A stretch of DNA of 45,828 bases, taken from Stagnimonas sp. GTDB lineage: Bacteria > Pseudomonadota > Gammaproteobacteria > Nevskiales > Nevskiaceae. Below are positions 16,067 through 24,235 of the stretch, one piece after another (the first letter of the stretch is position 1; each line of letters begins with the position of its first letter). The notes beneath the pieces were generated by a model that did not search any database, was not told the DNA's origin, and saw only the letters and a program-made list of their open reading frames with translations. The stretch covers positions 1 through 45,828 of the forward strand of contig JAUSQI010000055.1 of assembly GCA_030652575.1 (NCBI GenBank). The letters run 5' to 3'. The position numbers and the translations under genes were made by a program.

Positions 16067-17104
16067 ATGAAGACAGCAAAAATGCCACTCGGCGCGGGTG
16101 GACAGCGCCCGCGCGTACCGAAGTCGGTGTTCATCACCGGTGCCAACGGGTTCATCGGCCGTGCGCTGATGAGCCGCTATCGCGCGCTCGGTTGCGAGGT
16201 GCGCGGTGTGGACCTGAAAGCTGACGCCGACTGGAATGTCGTAGCTGGCAATCTCACGAATCCCAGCAGCTGGTCGGCACATGCGGCGGGCTGCGAGTTG
16301 TTCATCAACACCGCCGCCGTGGTGTCGCTGGCGGCGCAGTGGCAGCTCTACCGCGACGTGTCGGTTCAGGGTGTGCGCCATGCGCTGGACGTGGCGGTTG
16401 CCGGTGGCGCGAAGCGCTTTCTGCATTACTCCTCGATCGCTGCGCTGGGCTGGGACTACCCGGATGGAGCCGACGAGAAGACGCCGGTGGTCATCGGGGA
16501 GCAGTATCGCTACGGCGTCGCCAAGGGGGCCAGCGAGCATGTTGTGCTGGCCGCGCATGCCGCAGGCGAAATCGAATGCACCATCGTGCGGCCGGGCGAC
16601 GTGTACGGGCCTGGTTCCCGAGCCTGGCTGATCGAGCCCTTGAACATGGCTAAAGCCGGCATGCTGATCCTCCCAAATGGCGGCAGAGGTGTGTTCACCC
16701 CGGTCTATATCGACGACGTGCTGGACGGCACGATGTTGGCTGCCGGCCTGCCCCAGGGCAGTGGCAATATCTTCATCCTTACCGCTGGCACGGCCACTAG
16801 CTGCCGTGAGTTCTTCTCGACGCACTGGCGCTGGGCCGGTCGCAAGGGCGCGCCGCGCAGCTTGCCGCTGTCTGCCGCGGTCGCGCTGACCACCGGCATC
16901 TGGAAACTCAATCAGGCGATCAGCCGCCATGATGAGGTGACGCCAGACACGATGTACATGTTTGCGCGCAAGGGAAACATCTCGATAGCCAAGGCGCGGG
17001 CACACCTTGGCTATCAGCCGAAGGTGGATCTTGCAGAAGGGCTCCGCCGTTCCGAGGCCTGGCTGCGCGAGGTCGGCGAAATTCATGCCTTCCTTTCCAA
17101 ATAG
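16067..17104 (+). CDS. NAD-dependent epimerase/3-beta-hydroxysteroid dehydrogenase-type reductase
   Basis: A 345-residue extended short-chain dehydrogenase. The nucleotide-binding motif is TGANGFIG at 24-31, the catalytic pair is Y149 and K153 in YRYGVAKGASE with the serine at 122-123 (HYSSIAALG). The remainder (RPGDVYGPGSRAWLIEPLNM, TPVYIDDVLDGTMLA, YQPKVDLAEGLRRSEAWLRE) resembles NAD(P)-dependent oxidoreductases of the 3-beta-HSD/sterol-dehydrogenase group. ATG 16067 has AGAGGAG upstream. It probably oxidises or reduces a ring or side-chain hydroxyl of a lipid or terpenoid; the substrate is unknown. Confidence 0.85.
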   Translation: MKTAKMPLGAGGQRPRVPKSVFITGANGFIGRALMSRYRALGCEVRGVDLKADADWNVVAGNLTNPSSWSAHAAGCELFINTAAVVSLAAQWQLYRDVSVQGVRHALDVAVAGGAKRFLHYSSIAALGWDYPDGADEKTPVVIGEQYRYGVAKGASEHVVLAAHAAGEIECTIVRPGDVYGPGSRAWLIEPLNMAKAGMLILPNGGRGVFTPVYIDDVLDGTMLAAGLPQGSGNIFILTAGTATSCREFFSTHWRWAGRKGAPRSLPLSAAVALTTGIWKLNQAISRHDEVTPDTMYMFARKGNISIAKARAHLGYQPKVDLAEGLRRSEAWLREVGEIHAFLSK

Positions 17105-17164
17105 CAGCGTCGAGGGATCAAGCCTCGGCCTGCGCTGGCGTGATGAGCTGACAGAGAACTCTCC

Positions 17165-18037
17165 ATGACGACTTCCAACATCGTGCGCCAGCAGTTCGTC
17201 CATCGTGGCCTGCGGCTGTCGTATCTCGACTCCGCGCCCGGGGACGCCCGTCGTCCGGTGATTCTTCTGCTGCACGGCTTTCCCGACGAAGCCGCAATGT
17301 GGATTCCGATCATTCCCGGGCTGCACGCGGCGGGTTTTCGCGTGCTCGCGGCGGACACAGTGGGGTGCGGTCAGTCAGAGATGGCGACGCGACGCGACGG
17401 CTACGACATCTTTCGCATCGTTGGGGATGTCGTTGCGCTGCTGGATCAGCTCGGGGTCCAGCAGGCCCAGATCGCCGGCCATGACTGGGGGGCGGTGCTG
17501 GCCTGGTTCCTGGCGATGCACCAGCCGCAGCGCGTGCAGCGGCTCTGCGTGATGTCGGTGGGGCACCCAGCAGCCTATGTGGGTGCCGGTTTGCGACAGA
17601 AGCTGATGGGCTGGTACATCGTCTACTTCCACATGGCGGGCCTCTCGGAACGCCTGCTGATGGGACGCGGCTGGTTCAGCCTGCGCCGGGTATTCGGCTC
17701 GCATCCGGAGATGGAGTCCGTCATGGACCGGCTCCGCAACCCCGGGCGGCTCACTGCGGCTCTGCGCATCTACCGCGCCAACATCTTCCAGCACGTGTTG
17801 TTTGGACGACACCCGCGAGTTCGCTGCCCGGTACTGGGCCTATATAGCGTCGGCGACGCCTTCCTCGACGCCGGGCAGATGCGTGACTCGCAACACTGGG
17901 TGGACAGCGACTTCAGCTATGTCGCGCTGGCTGGCGGGCACTGGCTGCCGCTTGAACAACTGCAACGAGTCCAGACCCTGATGCTGGAGCACTTCGCCGC
18001 TGGTGACGCCGCCGCAGATACCAACAAGCCGGACTAA
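17165..18037 (+). CDS. Alpha/beta hydrolase, epoxide hydrolase-like
   Basis: A 290-residue alpha/beta hydrolase with the features of soluble epoxide hydrolases rather than esterases: oxyanion HGFPD at 37-41, nucleophile D107 in AGHDWGAVLAW (aspartate, not serine), a cap region with tyrosines (GWYIVYFHMAG and RIYRANIF), an acid in YSVGDAFLD and the general-base histidine in AGGHWLPLEQ. Such enzymes add water to an epoxide to give a vicinal diol; haloalkane dehalogenases share the fold but usually show a different oxyanion Trp next to the nucleophile. It lies 60 bases after the dehydrogenase and 11 before the SDR gene. Confidence 0.87.
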   Translation: MTTSNIVRQQFVHRGLRLSYLDSAPGDARRPVILLLHGFPDEAAMWIPIIPGLHAAGFRVLAADTVGCGQSEMATRRDGYDIFRIVGDVVALLDQLGVQQAQIAGHDWGAVLAWFLAMHQPQRVQRLCVMSVGHPAAYVGAGLRQKLMGWYIVYFHMAGLSERLLMGRGWFSLRRVFGSHPEMESVMDRLRNPGRLTAALRIYRANIFQHVLFGRHPRVRCPVLGLYSVGDAFLDAGQMRDSQHWVDSDFSYVALAGGHWLPLEQLQRVQTLMLEHFAAGDAAADTNKPD

Positions 18038-18048
18038 GGAGAGCAGAA

Positions 18049-18870
18049 ATGAAAAATTGGAAACATGCACTGATCAGCGGCGGCGGTAGCGGTCTTGGTC
18101 ATGGGCTAGCTGTGCGCCTGCTGCGGCGTGGCACCTCGGTGAGCGTGCTGGACCTCACCGTCAGCGATGAGCGTCGTTCCGCGCTGGAGGCGGCAGCGGA
18201 GCAGGGCCGCGCGCGCTGGCAGTTCGTCGAGGCCAACATCACGGATGAAGCGCGGGTGCATGCGGCGGTGGCCGATGCGGTCTTGGCGTTCGGTGCCCCA
18301 GACTTGGCGATCAACAGCGCCGGCATTGGCCTGTCACGCGCATTCTCCAACCTCCGCACTGAAGACTTCCGCAGAGTGATCGAAGTCAATCTAATCGGCA
18401 GCTACCACTTTGCGGCGGCGGTGATCCCGCAGCTCAAGCCCGGCGCACGCCTGGCACTGATCGCCTCTCTCGCGGGCCTTGTCAGCAACTACTCCTATGC
18501 CGCCTACGGCACGTCGAAGTTCGGTGTGGTCGGTCTGGCGACGACACTACGCTACGAGTACGAGCCGCGCGGCATCCACATCAGCTGCATCTGTCCGCCG
18601 GAAGTGAAGACGCCGCTGGTGACGCAGGAACGCGCCGACGGCGACCCGGTGGCAATGGACGTCAAGCTGATTGCCGGCTCGATGGAACTCGATCCCGCCT
18701 GCGACCAGATGCTCGCTGGCCTCGACGCTGGCCGCTGGATGATCATCCCCAGCTTCGCTGGCAAGGCCACCGCTTTCGCTGCCCAGCACATGCCGGGGCT
18801 GTTCTACCGATTCATGGACAAGACAATCCGCAAATACATGCGCAAGCACGGTGTGGCGGTGATTCACTGA
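18049..18870 (+). CDS. SDR family NAD(P)-dependent oxidoreductase
   Basis: A 273-residue classical short-chain dehydrogenase. Cofactor motif SGGGSGLG at 10-17, structural NSAG (LAINSAGIG), catalytic serine in IASLAGLVS and the YAAYGTSK tyrosine/lysine pair. The C-terminus is long and hydrophobic (QHMPGLFYRFMDKTIRKYMRKHG), recalling membrane-associated SDRs such as 3-ketosphinganine reductase types and fatty-alcohol/steroid dehydrogenases. A GGAG lies 7 bases upstream of ATG 18049 and the gene follows the epoxide hydrolase by 11 bases, so it is in the same operon. Substrate unknown. Confidence 0.88.
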   Translation: MKNWKHALISGGGSGLGHGLAVRLLRRGTSVSVLDLTVSDERRSALEAAAEQGRARWQFVEANITDEARVHAAVADAVLAFGAPDLAINSAGIGLSRAFSNLRTEDFRRVIEVNLIGSYHFAAAVIPQLKPGARLALIASLAGLVSNYSYAAYGTSKFGVVGLATTLRYEYEPRGIHISCICPPEVKTPLVTQERADGDPVAMDVKLIAGSMELDPACDQMLAGLDAGRWMIIPSFAGKATAFAAQHMPGLFYRFMDKTIRKYMRKHGVAVIH

Positions 18871-19279
18871 TCTGTTTGCAGCAAACGAAGTCCGCACGGC
18901 GACGCTGGCACCGCCATCAAGGCGATCTCATCGGCGCCTCAGAACTTCGGCACGACCGCCTAGTCGCTGACAATTCCGAGCTTACAAGCCGAGCGCTAGC
19001 CCTCTGGCCAATTCTTCCGCGATACCGAGCTTGTGCGCAGTGGCGTCTCCGTCTGCTTCAGAATAGCCTTCCACCGCTGGTTTGACCAAGCTCCGGGGGA
19101 GTTTCGGAAAGCCGCCACCGTTATGATCAGATCCGCTCAATCTGCGCCTCCCGCTTGAGACCATGGTTCCACGTGTTTCCACAAATGGTTGGCCCTGCCT
19201 CCGCACTTGAAGGGAGCTGCGCGAGCTGCCTGACCTCGGCAATGGTCTGCGCTTCTCGGCATTTTCAAGAGGATATTGA
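18871..19279. other. 409-base stretch without a convincing gene
   Basis: No supported gene. A minus-strand open frame within 18982-19242 ends in a protein-like stretch (GFPKLPRSLVKPAVEGYSE) that could be the tail of a lost gene, but no start, ribosome binding site or family could be assigned. The end of the stretch should hold the promoter for the methyltransferase; GAGGATATTGA before its ATG provides a ribosome binding site. Confidence 0.4.
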
Positions 19280-19894
19280 ATGAGCAGCTTCTACGACGAC
19301 CACATCCTGCCTCAGGCCATCGACTTCATCTGTGGCCTTCCTTCGTTCGAGCGCGGGAGAAAAAAACTGATGCCCGAAGCTTCAGGGCGAGTGCTCGAAA
19401 TCGGAATGGGGACGGGCCGCAATTTTCCGTACTACAAGCCAGCTCAGGTCACCTGCATTTGTGGGGTTGATCCTGGCCTACATCCGAAAGCCGAGCGGCG
19501 CGCAAAGGCTGCGGGCATCGAGGTGGAACTCATGCCATTGTCAGCAGAACGTATTCCCGCAGACGACCACAGCTTCGATTGCGTTGTGTCCACATTTACC
19601 CTCTGCACGATCCCTGATGCCGGCATGGCACTTAAAGAGGTGCGCCGTGTTCTGGCGCCGAGAGGCCGCCTGTTGTTTCTAGAGCATGGCGCCGCACCCG
19701 ATCAGAATGTGCGTCGCTGGCAACAGCGGCTTGAGCCTGCGTGGAAATCTCTAGCGGGTGGTTGCCACCTCAATCGCGAGGTGCCCCTACTCGTTGAGGC
19801 GGCAGGTTTCAAGATCAATCGCCTGGAGCAGGGCTACCAACGGGGCCCGCGCTTTCTGACCTATCTTTCGTCTGGCATCGCCTCACGAGATTGA
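19280..19894 (+). CDS. Class I SAM-dependent methyltransferase, METTL7-like
   Basis: A 204-residue methyltransferase. Motif I is VLEIGMGTGRN at about 38-48, followed by GVDPGLHPKAERRA and the post-motif region FDCVVSTFTLCTIPDAGMALKEVRRVL, typical of the UbiE-like class. The C-terminal half (RWQQRLEPAWKSLAGGCHLN, then REVPLLVEAAGF) parallels eukaryotic METTL7 proteins, which methylate thiols or associate with lipid droplets. Bacterial relatives are usually uncharacterised. It is convergent with the styrene-oxide-isomerase-like gene and stands alone. Target (thiol, phenol or lipid) is not known. Confidence 0.85.
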   Translation: MSSFYDDHILPQAIDFICGLPSFERGRKKLMPEASGRVLEIGMGTGRNFPYYKPAQVTCICGVDPGLHPKAERRAKAAGIEVELMPLSAERIPADDHSFDCVVSTFTLCTIPDAGMALKEVRRVLAPRGRLLFLEHGAAPDQNVRRWQQRLEPAWKSLAGGCHLNREVPLLVEAAGFKINRLEQGYQRGPRFLTYLSSGIASRD

Positions 19895-20018
19895 GCAGTA
19901 GCCACATCAAGGGGTGTCTTGAACGATGGGGGGCAGTCTGTAGCTCGTCCGAGGCTAAGGTTATGGGCCTGCCAACAGATCGATACGGTCACTTGAGTGC
20001 CGCGTCTGAGCAGGCAGG

Positions 20019-20519
20019 TCAGCCCCGTGCTGCCCGCAGTGCGTTGGTTAGGCAAATACCGGTTGCAATCGTGGCCCCGAAAACCGCCACATAAAACGAG
20101 CCGTAGCTCAGTAGATTGGGCCAGCTGCCAATGGGCTGCAGTCCTCGCTCGGGCGCGTATACAGCGGCGGAATAGCCGATGGCGTTGCCCCACAGCATCA
20201 CAATCGCTGCGTAGTAGAACCACTGTGCCTGCCGCACGCTGAAGTGCAGCCGCGGACTCAAGAGCACCATCGCCATGACAAACATCGAATTCATCAAGGG
20301 GCCGACATGGGCATTGCGTAGCAACTCCTTCTGGTCGGGCACCACGACCTCGAAGCGTGGCAGGGGCAGGATGTGCAGCACGTTGTCGGCGAGTGCAATC
20401 AGCCATGCGAAGCCACCGCAGAAGCCCACAAACATCATGATGAAGCAGTGAACGAGCAGTTTGCCGCCGATACGGTTCGACAGCCCTTGGCCTGCCACTA
20501 CCCAAGTTTCGTTTCTCAC
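20019..20519 (-). CDS. Styrene oxide isomerase-like integral membrane protein
   Basis: A 166-residue protein with four hydrophobic helices. The start is GTG 20519, which has GGAGAG seven bases upstream and lies 34 bases after the preceding gene; longer in-frame starts overlap that gene. The sequence follows Pseudomonas StyC closely in pattern: LPRFEVVVPD, then AHVGPLMNSMFVMAM (StyC has H58 as heme ligand and N64 at the same +6 spacing), GNAIGYSAAVYAPERGL (StyC has a catalytic tyrosine before a PNRGL) and a final helix. StyC is a heme-b enzyme that isomerises aryl epoxides to aldehydes (Meinwald rearrangement). Here H, N and Y are all kept, so epoxide isomerisation is plausible; the substrate is unknown and no styrene monooxygenase is nearby. 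Confidence 0.72.
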   Translation of the reverse strand: MRNETWVVAGQGLSNRIGGKLLVHCFIMMFVGFCGGFAWLIALADNVLHILPLPRFEVVVPDQKELLRNAHVGPLMNSMFVMAMVLLSPRLHFSVRQAQWFYYAAIVMLWGNAIGYSAAVYAPERGLQPIGSWPNLLSYGSFYVAVFGATIATGICLTNALRAARG

Positions 20520-20553
20520 TGTGCTCTCCAGTTTGTGTGTGTTGTTTGTGGTT

Positions 20554-21483
20554 TCAGCCGATGGCCTTTGCCAATGACTGGGCATAGGGCACGGGCATCT
20601 GCGGTGCGTGGGTGTCGAGTAGGGGAATCTGATCCAGTGGCGCGGCACCGTGGCCAGCGATCCAGTCCAGCACCCATTGCGGGTCTTTCTCGCGGCGCGG
20701 CGAATGCCCAGGCAGTGCTGCGCGCAGCAAGTAGGGGCCAACGTGGCGAATAAATGCTGTGATGTGCCTCGCGAGCCGTAGTCGCGAGCGCAGCTGCCCC
20801 CACAGACCCTCGTGCTGGAGCATCGCCTTGTAGGCGCGCATCGAAAACCACATCACCTGCAGAGAGCCATGAAAGACACCGTAAGCTCGTGCCAGGTAGC
20901 CACCCACGCCGCCGCCGTAGGCAGCCTGGTAGATGTCGTAGGCCACGCACTTGTGCTCGGTTTCTTCCACCATGTGCCAGAGCAGGAAGGACACCACGCG
21001 CGTGTCCGCCCCCTTGAACAGGCTTACGCGTTGCTCGATAAGCCATTTGGTCACGCCCAGGGTCATCGACTCAAAGCCTGCCGTGTAGGCCATACGTGTG
21101 CGCAATGGACGCTGGGCGAGGCGCGCATAGGCCGCCTGCATGTCGCGTTCGATGGCTTCGAGCTGCGGATAGCGCTTGGCCTTGAGCATCTCGTTGAAGC
21201 GCCGGTGGGCTTGGTAGTGGTGCTGCTCCTGGGTGTTGAACGCGCGGCCCTGCGCGCTCAAATGCTCGTTATCGTGCTGCTGAATGGTTTCACGCACGGT
21301 GCGAATCAGAAACGGTTCGAGATACGGCATGGTCAGCGAACCCCCGTTCATCATCGCTGCGAGCTCGGGCTCACCCGGGATCCACTGCGGATCGATATCG
21401 TCGGGAAACTCGAAGGCGATGCGACGTGGTATCGGTGTGGGCTCGGCTGCCAGCAGGGCCGGGCCGTGTTGGACTTCAACCAT
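20554..21483 (-). CDS. Predicted metal-dependent hydrolase (COG3687, PF10118 type)
   Basis: A 309-residue mostly helical protein of the family annotated as predicted metal-dependent hydrolase. Candidate metal ligands form a ferritin-like pattern: E and H residues in TQEQHHYQAHRRFNEM, a glutamate in FESMTLG, and the highly conserved WHMVEETEHKCVAYD. The EExxH-type motif suggests a diiron centre, so it could equally be an oxygenase; no activity is established that I know of. Its ATG overlaps the end of the tetR gene by 8 bases, and the styrene-oxide-isomerase-like gene follows, so regulator, diiron protein and isomerase form one operon. Confidence 0.82.
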   Translation of the reverse strand: MVEVQHGPALLAAEPTPIPRRIAFEFPDDIDPQWIPGEPELAAMMNGGSLTMPYLEPFLIRTVRETIQQHDNEHLSAQGRAFNTQEQHHYQAHRRFNEMLKAKRYPQLEAIERDMQAAYARLAQRPLRTRMAYTAGFESMTLGVTKWLIEQRVSLFKGADTRVVSFLLWHMVEETEHKCVAYDIYQAAYGGGVGGYLARAYGVFHGSLQVMWFSMRAYKAMLQHEGLWGQLRSRLRLARHITAFIRHVGPYLLRAALPGHSPRREKDPQWVLDWIAGHGAAPLDQIPLLDTHAPQMPVPYAQSLAKAIG

Positions 21484-22135
21484 GACGTTTCTCCTTGGAA
21501 GGGACTTTTGCTGAGGTATCGGCGTGCTCCAGGCCTGTGCGTAGCGCGTGGATCAAGGTGGGCACCAGCATCTTCACATCGCAACCCATCACGAACTGCC
21601 CGGCCACTTGCAGCGACACCAGGCCGTGTGCACCAATCCAGAACAGATGACTGGCGGTAAGTGGGTCGATGTCCAGTGGAAAGTTGCCACGCGCCTGGCC
21701 GGCGGCAATCACCTGAGTGCACACATCCAGCGCATCGCGCTTGGCGGCTTTGAGCTCTATCGAGCGCCGCGCCACTTCCAGCTGGTCGAGGGCGAAGAAC
21801 ATCAGCGCGTAGCGGTGCGGGTGCGCCATGCCGCTGCGGATGTAAGCTGCTGCCAGTGACTCCAGCTGCTTCTCAGGCTCGCTCAAGCCCACGATTGCCC
21901 CGCGCATCTCGGCCTCGATCCAGCGGAAGGCGCGGGCACGTAAAGCGTTCACGAGCTCCTGTTTGTCGACGAAGTAGCGGTAGGGCGCGGAATAACTCAA
22001 GCCCAGTTCCGTGGCGAGGCGGCGGAAGCTGAGTGCCTCTTCGCCACCCTCCTTCTCGAAGACCGCCATTGCGGCATCCAGAATTTGCTCGCGCTTCTGC
22101 GCACGCAGGTCATCAGAGAACTTTGGGCGGGGCAT
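21476..22135 (-). CDS. TetR family transcriptional regulator
   Basis: A 219-residue TetR/AcrR-type repressor. The N-terminal HTH is clear: REQILDAAMAVFEKEGGEEA, then LSFRRLATELGLSYSAPYRYF and VDKQELVNALRARAF. The C-terminal ligand domain resembles TetR proteins with the WHG-like domain (PLTASHLFWIGAHGLVSLQV). It is first in an operon with the diiron-type hydrolase and the isomerase-like gene, so it probably represses itself and them. The upstream AT-rich stretch at 22140-22165 (AGTAAACATCATTAACA) is the likely promoter/operator zone, although its symmetry is poor. Confidence 0.9.
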   Translation of the reverse strand: MPRPKFSDDLRAQKREQILDAAMAVFEKEGGEEALSFRRLATELGLSYSAPYRYFVDKQELVNALRARAFRWIEAEMRGAIVGLSEPEKQLESLAAAYIRSGMAHPHRYALMFFALDQLEVARRSIELKAAKRDALDVCTQVIAAGQARGNFPLDIDPLTASHLFWIGAHGLVSLQVAGQFVMGCDVKMLVPTLIHALRTGLEHADTSAKVPSKEKRHG

Positions 22136-22372
22136 GCGAAATAGTAAACATCATTAACATAACAGCGTCAACAAAAGTCCCGACGCGTTGTCCTCAAGCA
22201 AAGCCGCTCTGGCAGGCGACCGGCGCGCGCTAGCCGTAGATGACGTCAGAAGTGACCTGGCTCCAGTTTCAAACACTACGGAAACGGGAAGGACGTCACT
22301 CAGAATTGGACTCCAAACATCAGTGCTACTCAAAACCGGGGGAACGTCGGCCAACTTACTGGCGTTCTGAAG

Positions 22373-22687
22373 TTGCCAATGGCGCAGACGCCTCGTCATC
22401 ACTATCAAATCCTAACCAAGCGCCCAGAGCGGATGCGCCAGATGATCATCGACCGTCAGATCGCGGTGCTGCCGAATGTCTGGCTGGGCACAAGTGTAGA
22501 AAACGCCGAGACTGTCGACCGGATCGACGAACTTCGCCGCACGCCGGCTGCAATCCGGTTCGTGTCCTTTGAGCCGCTGATCGGGCCGGTTGGAGCGGTG
22601 GATCTCACGAGTATCCACTGGGCGATTGTTGGCGGCGAAATCCGGCCTGTCGGTTGCGGGCATGATGGCGGCTTTCAATCAGGGTGA
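22373..22687 (+). pseudogene. Fragment of a phage Gp37/Gp68 (DUF5131) family gene
   Basis: The frame encodes HYQILTKRPERMRQMI, LPNVWLGTSVENAETVDRID, ELRRTPAAIRFVSFEPLIGP and HWAIVGGE, a very recognisable central part of the DUF5131 'phage protein Gp37/Gp68' family. Both ends are missing: the family's N-terminal cysteine-rich part is absent, and after GGE the frame runs into unrelated sequence (IRPVGCGHDGGFQSG). The remnant is about 100 residues of an expected ~240 or more. It overlaps the start of the next gene and is evidence of past phage or mobile-element insertion. Confidence 0.8.
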
Positions 22688-24117
22688 TCCATTTGCGCCA
22701 CTGCCTGTGGTTCTGCGGCCTCCTCTCTACGCTTCTGCCAGGGGCAGTCCACGCACATTCCTTCGGCCGACTCTACAACCTGCCGGTGCCGTTCTGGATG
22801 TATATCTACGGCGCGGCGGCGGCGCTGCTGCTGTCGTTCCTGCTCGTCGCCTGGTTCGCCACCGCCAGCGCGCAGGCCCCTGAGTCTGCTCCGCGCAGCG
22901 CATTCACCCTGCGCGCGCCGCGCCTGCTGATGGCTTTGAAATGGCTTGCCGTCTTCGGTTTGCTGCTGACGATGGCGACCGGCTTCTTGGGCAACCGCGA
23001 TCCCTACCGCAACTTCAGCATGACGTTCTTCTGGGTCGTGTTCGTGCTGGCGTTCGCCTACCTCACCGCGCTGATCGGCGACCTGTACGCCGAAATCAAT
23101 CCCTGGGCGACGATCGCGCAGTGGCTTGATCGTGCAATTCCCGGCTTCACGCAGGGACGTTTCCGGTATCCCGGCTGGCTCGGCTACTGGCCGGCACTGG
23201 CGTTCTACATGGCGTTCATCTGGATCGAGCTGTTCGGCCACTCGCGGCCGTTGTCGCTGGCAACGCTACTGGCCGCGTACAGCCTGCTGAGCATGGCCGG
23301 TGTCTGGCTGGTGGGTGCCGTTGCGTGGTTCCGTTACTGCGAGTTTTTCGCGGTGTTCCTGCGTCTGCTTGCCAGGATGGCCCCCGTCGAATACGGGCAG
23401 CGAGGCCTGCGCTTGCGCATGCCGTTCACAGGTTTGCTCGAACAGCCTGTGGAACGCTGGAGCCTGCTGGTCTTCGTGCTGTTCATGCTCTCGTCCACCG
23501 CCTTCGACGGCCTGGCCGCAACCAAGGTCTGGATCCAGCTCTTTTGGGGAGATCCCCTGGGTATCCTCGAACCCTGGATCGGCACCAAGCCGATCTTCGA
23601 GTTCCCGGCGCTCAGGCCGGTCTATTTCGCCTGGCAGACCTTTTGTCTGCTGCTGTCGCCGTTCCTGTATCTCGGCGTCTACCTGATGGCCACGGCTCTG
23701 ATGAAGTGCATCACGCAAAGCCCCTTGCCGCTGCGTGAGTTGGCGCTGCGCTTCGCGTTATCGCTGCTGCCGATTGTTCTCGTCTACAACATCACGCACT
23801 ACTACACGCTGATTCTCACCCAGGGGGTGAAGATCGTCAGCCTGCTGTCGGATCCCTTCGGCTGGCGCTGGAACCTGTTCGGTACGGCAGAGCTGTTCCG
23901 CGCCCCGTTCCTGCCGGGGATGAACCTGGTCTGGCACACGCAGGTGGGCCTGATCCTGTTCGGCCATATCGTCAGCGTGTACCTGGCGCACATGGAGGCG
24001 CTGCGTATCTTTCCGACGCGCCGCCTCGCCGCGATCAGCCAGATCCCGATGCTGCTGCTGATGGTGCTGTTCACCAGCGTCGGCCTGTGGATCCTGGCGC
24101 AGCCGATCACGAGCTGA
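22684..24117 (+). CDS. Polytopic membrane protein of unknown function
   Basis: A 477-residue membrane protein with a signal-like N-terminus ending AVHAHSFGRLYNLPVPFWMYIYGAAAA and about ten to twelve hydrophobic segments. The AHxxGxxxxLPVPxWxYxxGAAAAxxLSF opening is a pattern I recall from a family of actinobacterial and proteobacterial membrane proteins, some of which carry the database name fenitrothion hydrolase; that name should not be taken as function. Other conserved-looking stretches are GNRDPYRNFSMTFFWVVFVL, DLYAEINPWATI and ITHYYTLILTQG. The start GTG 22684 is preceded by a weak ribosome binding site. It stands between a phage-gene fragment and a convergent lipoprotein gene. Confidence 0.75.
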   Translation: MIHLRHCLWFCGLLSTLLPGAVHAHSFGRLYNLPVPFWMYIYGAAAALLLSFLLVAWFATASAQAPESAPRSAFTLRAPRLLMALKWLAVFGLLLTMATGFLGNRDPYRNFSMTFFWVVFVLAFAYLTALIGDLYAEINPWATIAQWLDRAIPGFTQGRFRYPGWLGYWPALAFYMAFIWIELFGHSRPLSLATLLAAYSLLSMAGVWLVGAVAWFRYCEFFAVFLRLLARMAPVEYGQRGLRLRMPFTGLLEQPVERWSLLVFVLFMLSSTAFDGLAATKVWIQLFWGDPLGILEPWIGTKPIFEFPALRPVYFAWQTFCLLLSPFLYLGVYLMATALMKCITQSPLPLRELALRFALSLLPIVLVYNITHYYTLILTQGVKIVSLLSDPFGWRWNLFGTAELFRAPFLPGMNLVWHTQVGLILFGHIVSVYLAHMEALRIFPTRRLAAISQIPMLLLMVLFTSVGLWILAQPITS

Positions 24118-24178
24118 AGCCGGAACAGCCCGAGAGTCGATTGCTTGCTGGCGCACCGGCCCAGATACGCAAACAAAA

Positions 24179-24205
24179 GGGGCGACGTCGTTTAGACGTC
24201 GCCCC
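24179..24205 (-). terminator. Rho-independent terminator downstream of the M19-like lipoprotein gene
   Basis: A perfect 11-bp stem, GGGGCGACGTC (24179-24189) and GACGTCGCCCC (24195-24205), with a 5-base loop. On the minus strand it is followed by TTTTGTTTG. It lies between two convergent genes and probably serves both. Confidence 0.88.
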
Positions 24206-24235
24206 CCCGCTCATACAGACCCGCCGTCTTGCGGC

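Noticed and set aside
22140-22165. Possible symmetric TetR operator GTAAACATCATTAAC
   Set aside because: Only about four of seven half-site positions are symmetric, so it is mentioned only as a likely promoter zone.
22136-22372. Possible insertion-sequence end around TCAGAATTGGACTCC
   Set aside because: The words look like transposon ends, but no matching inverted copy, transposase or target duplication could be found nearby.
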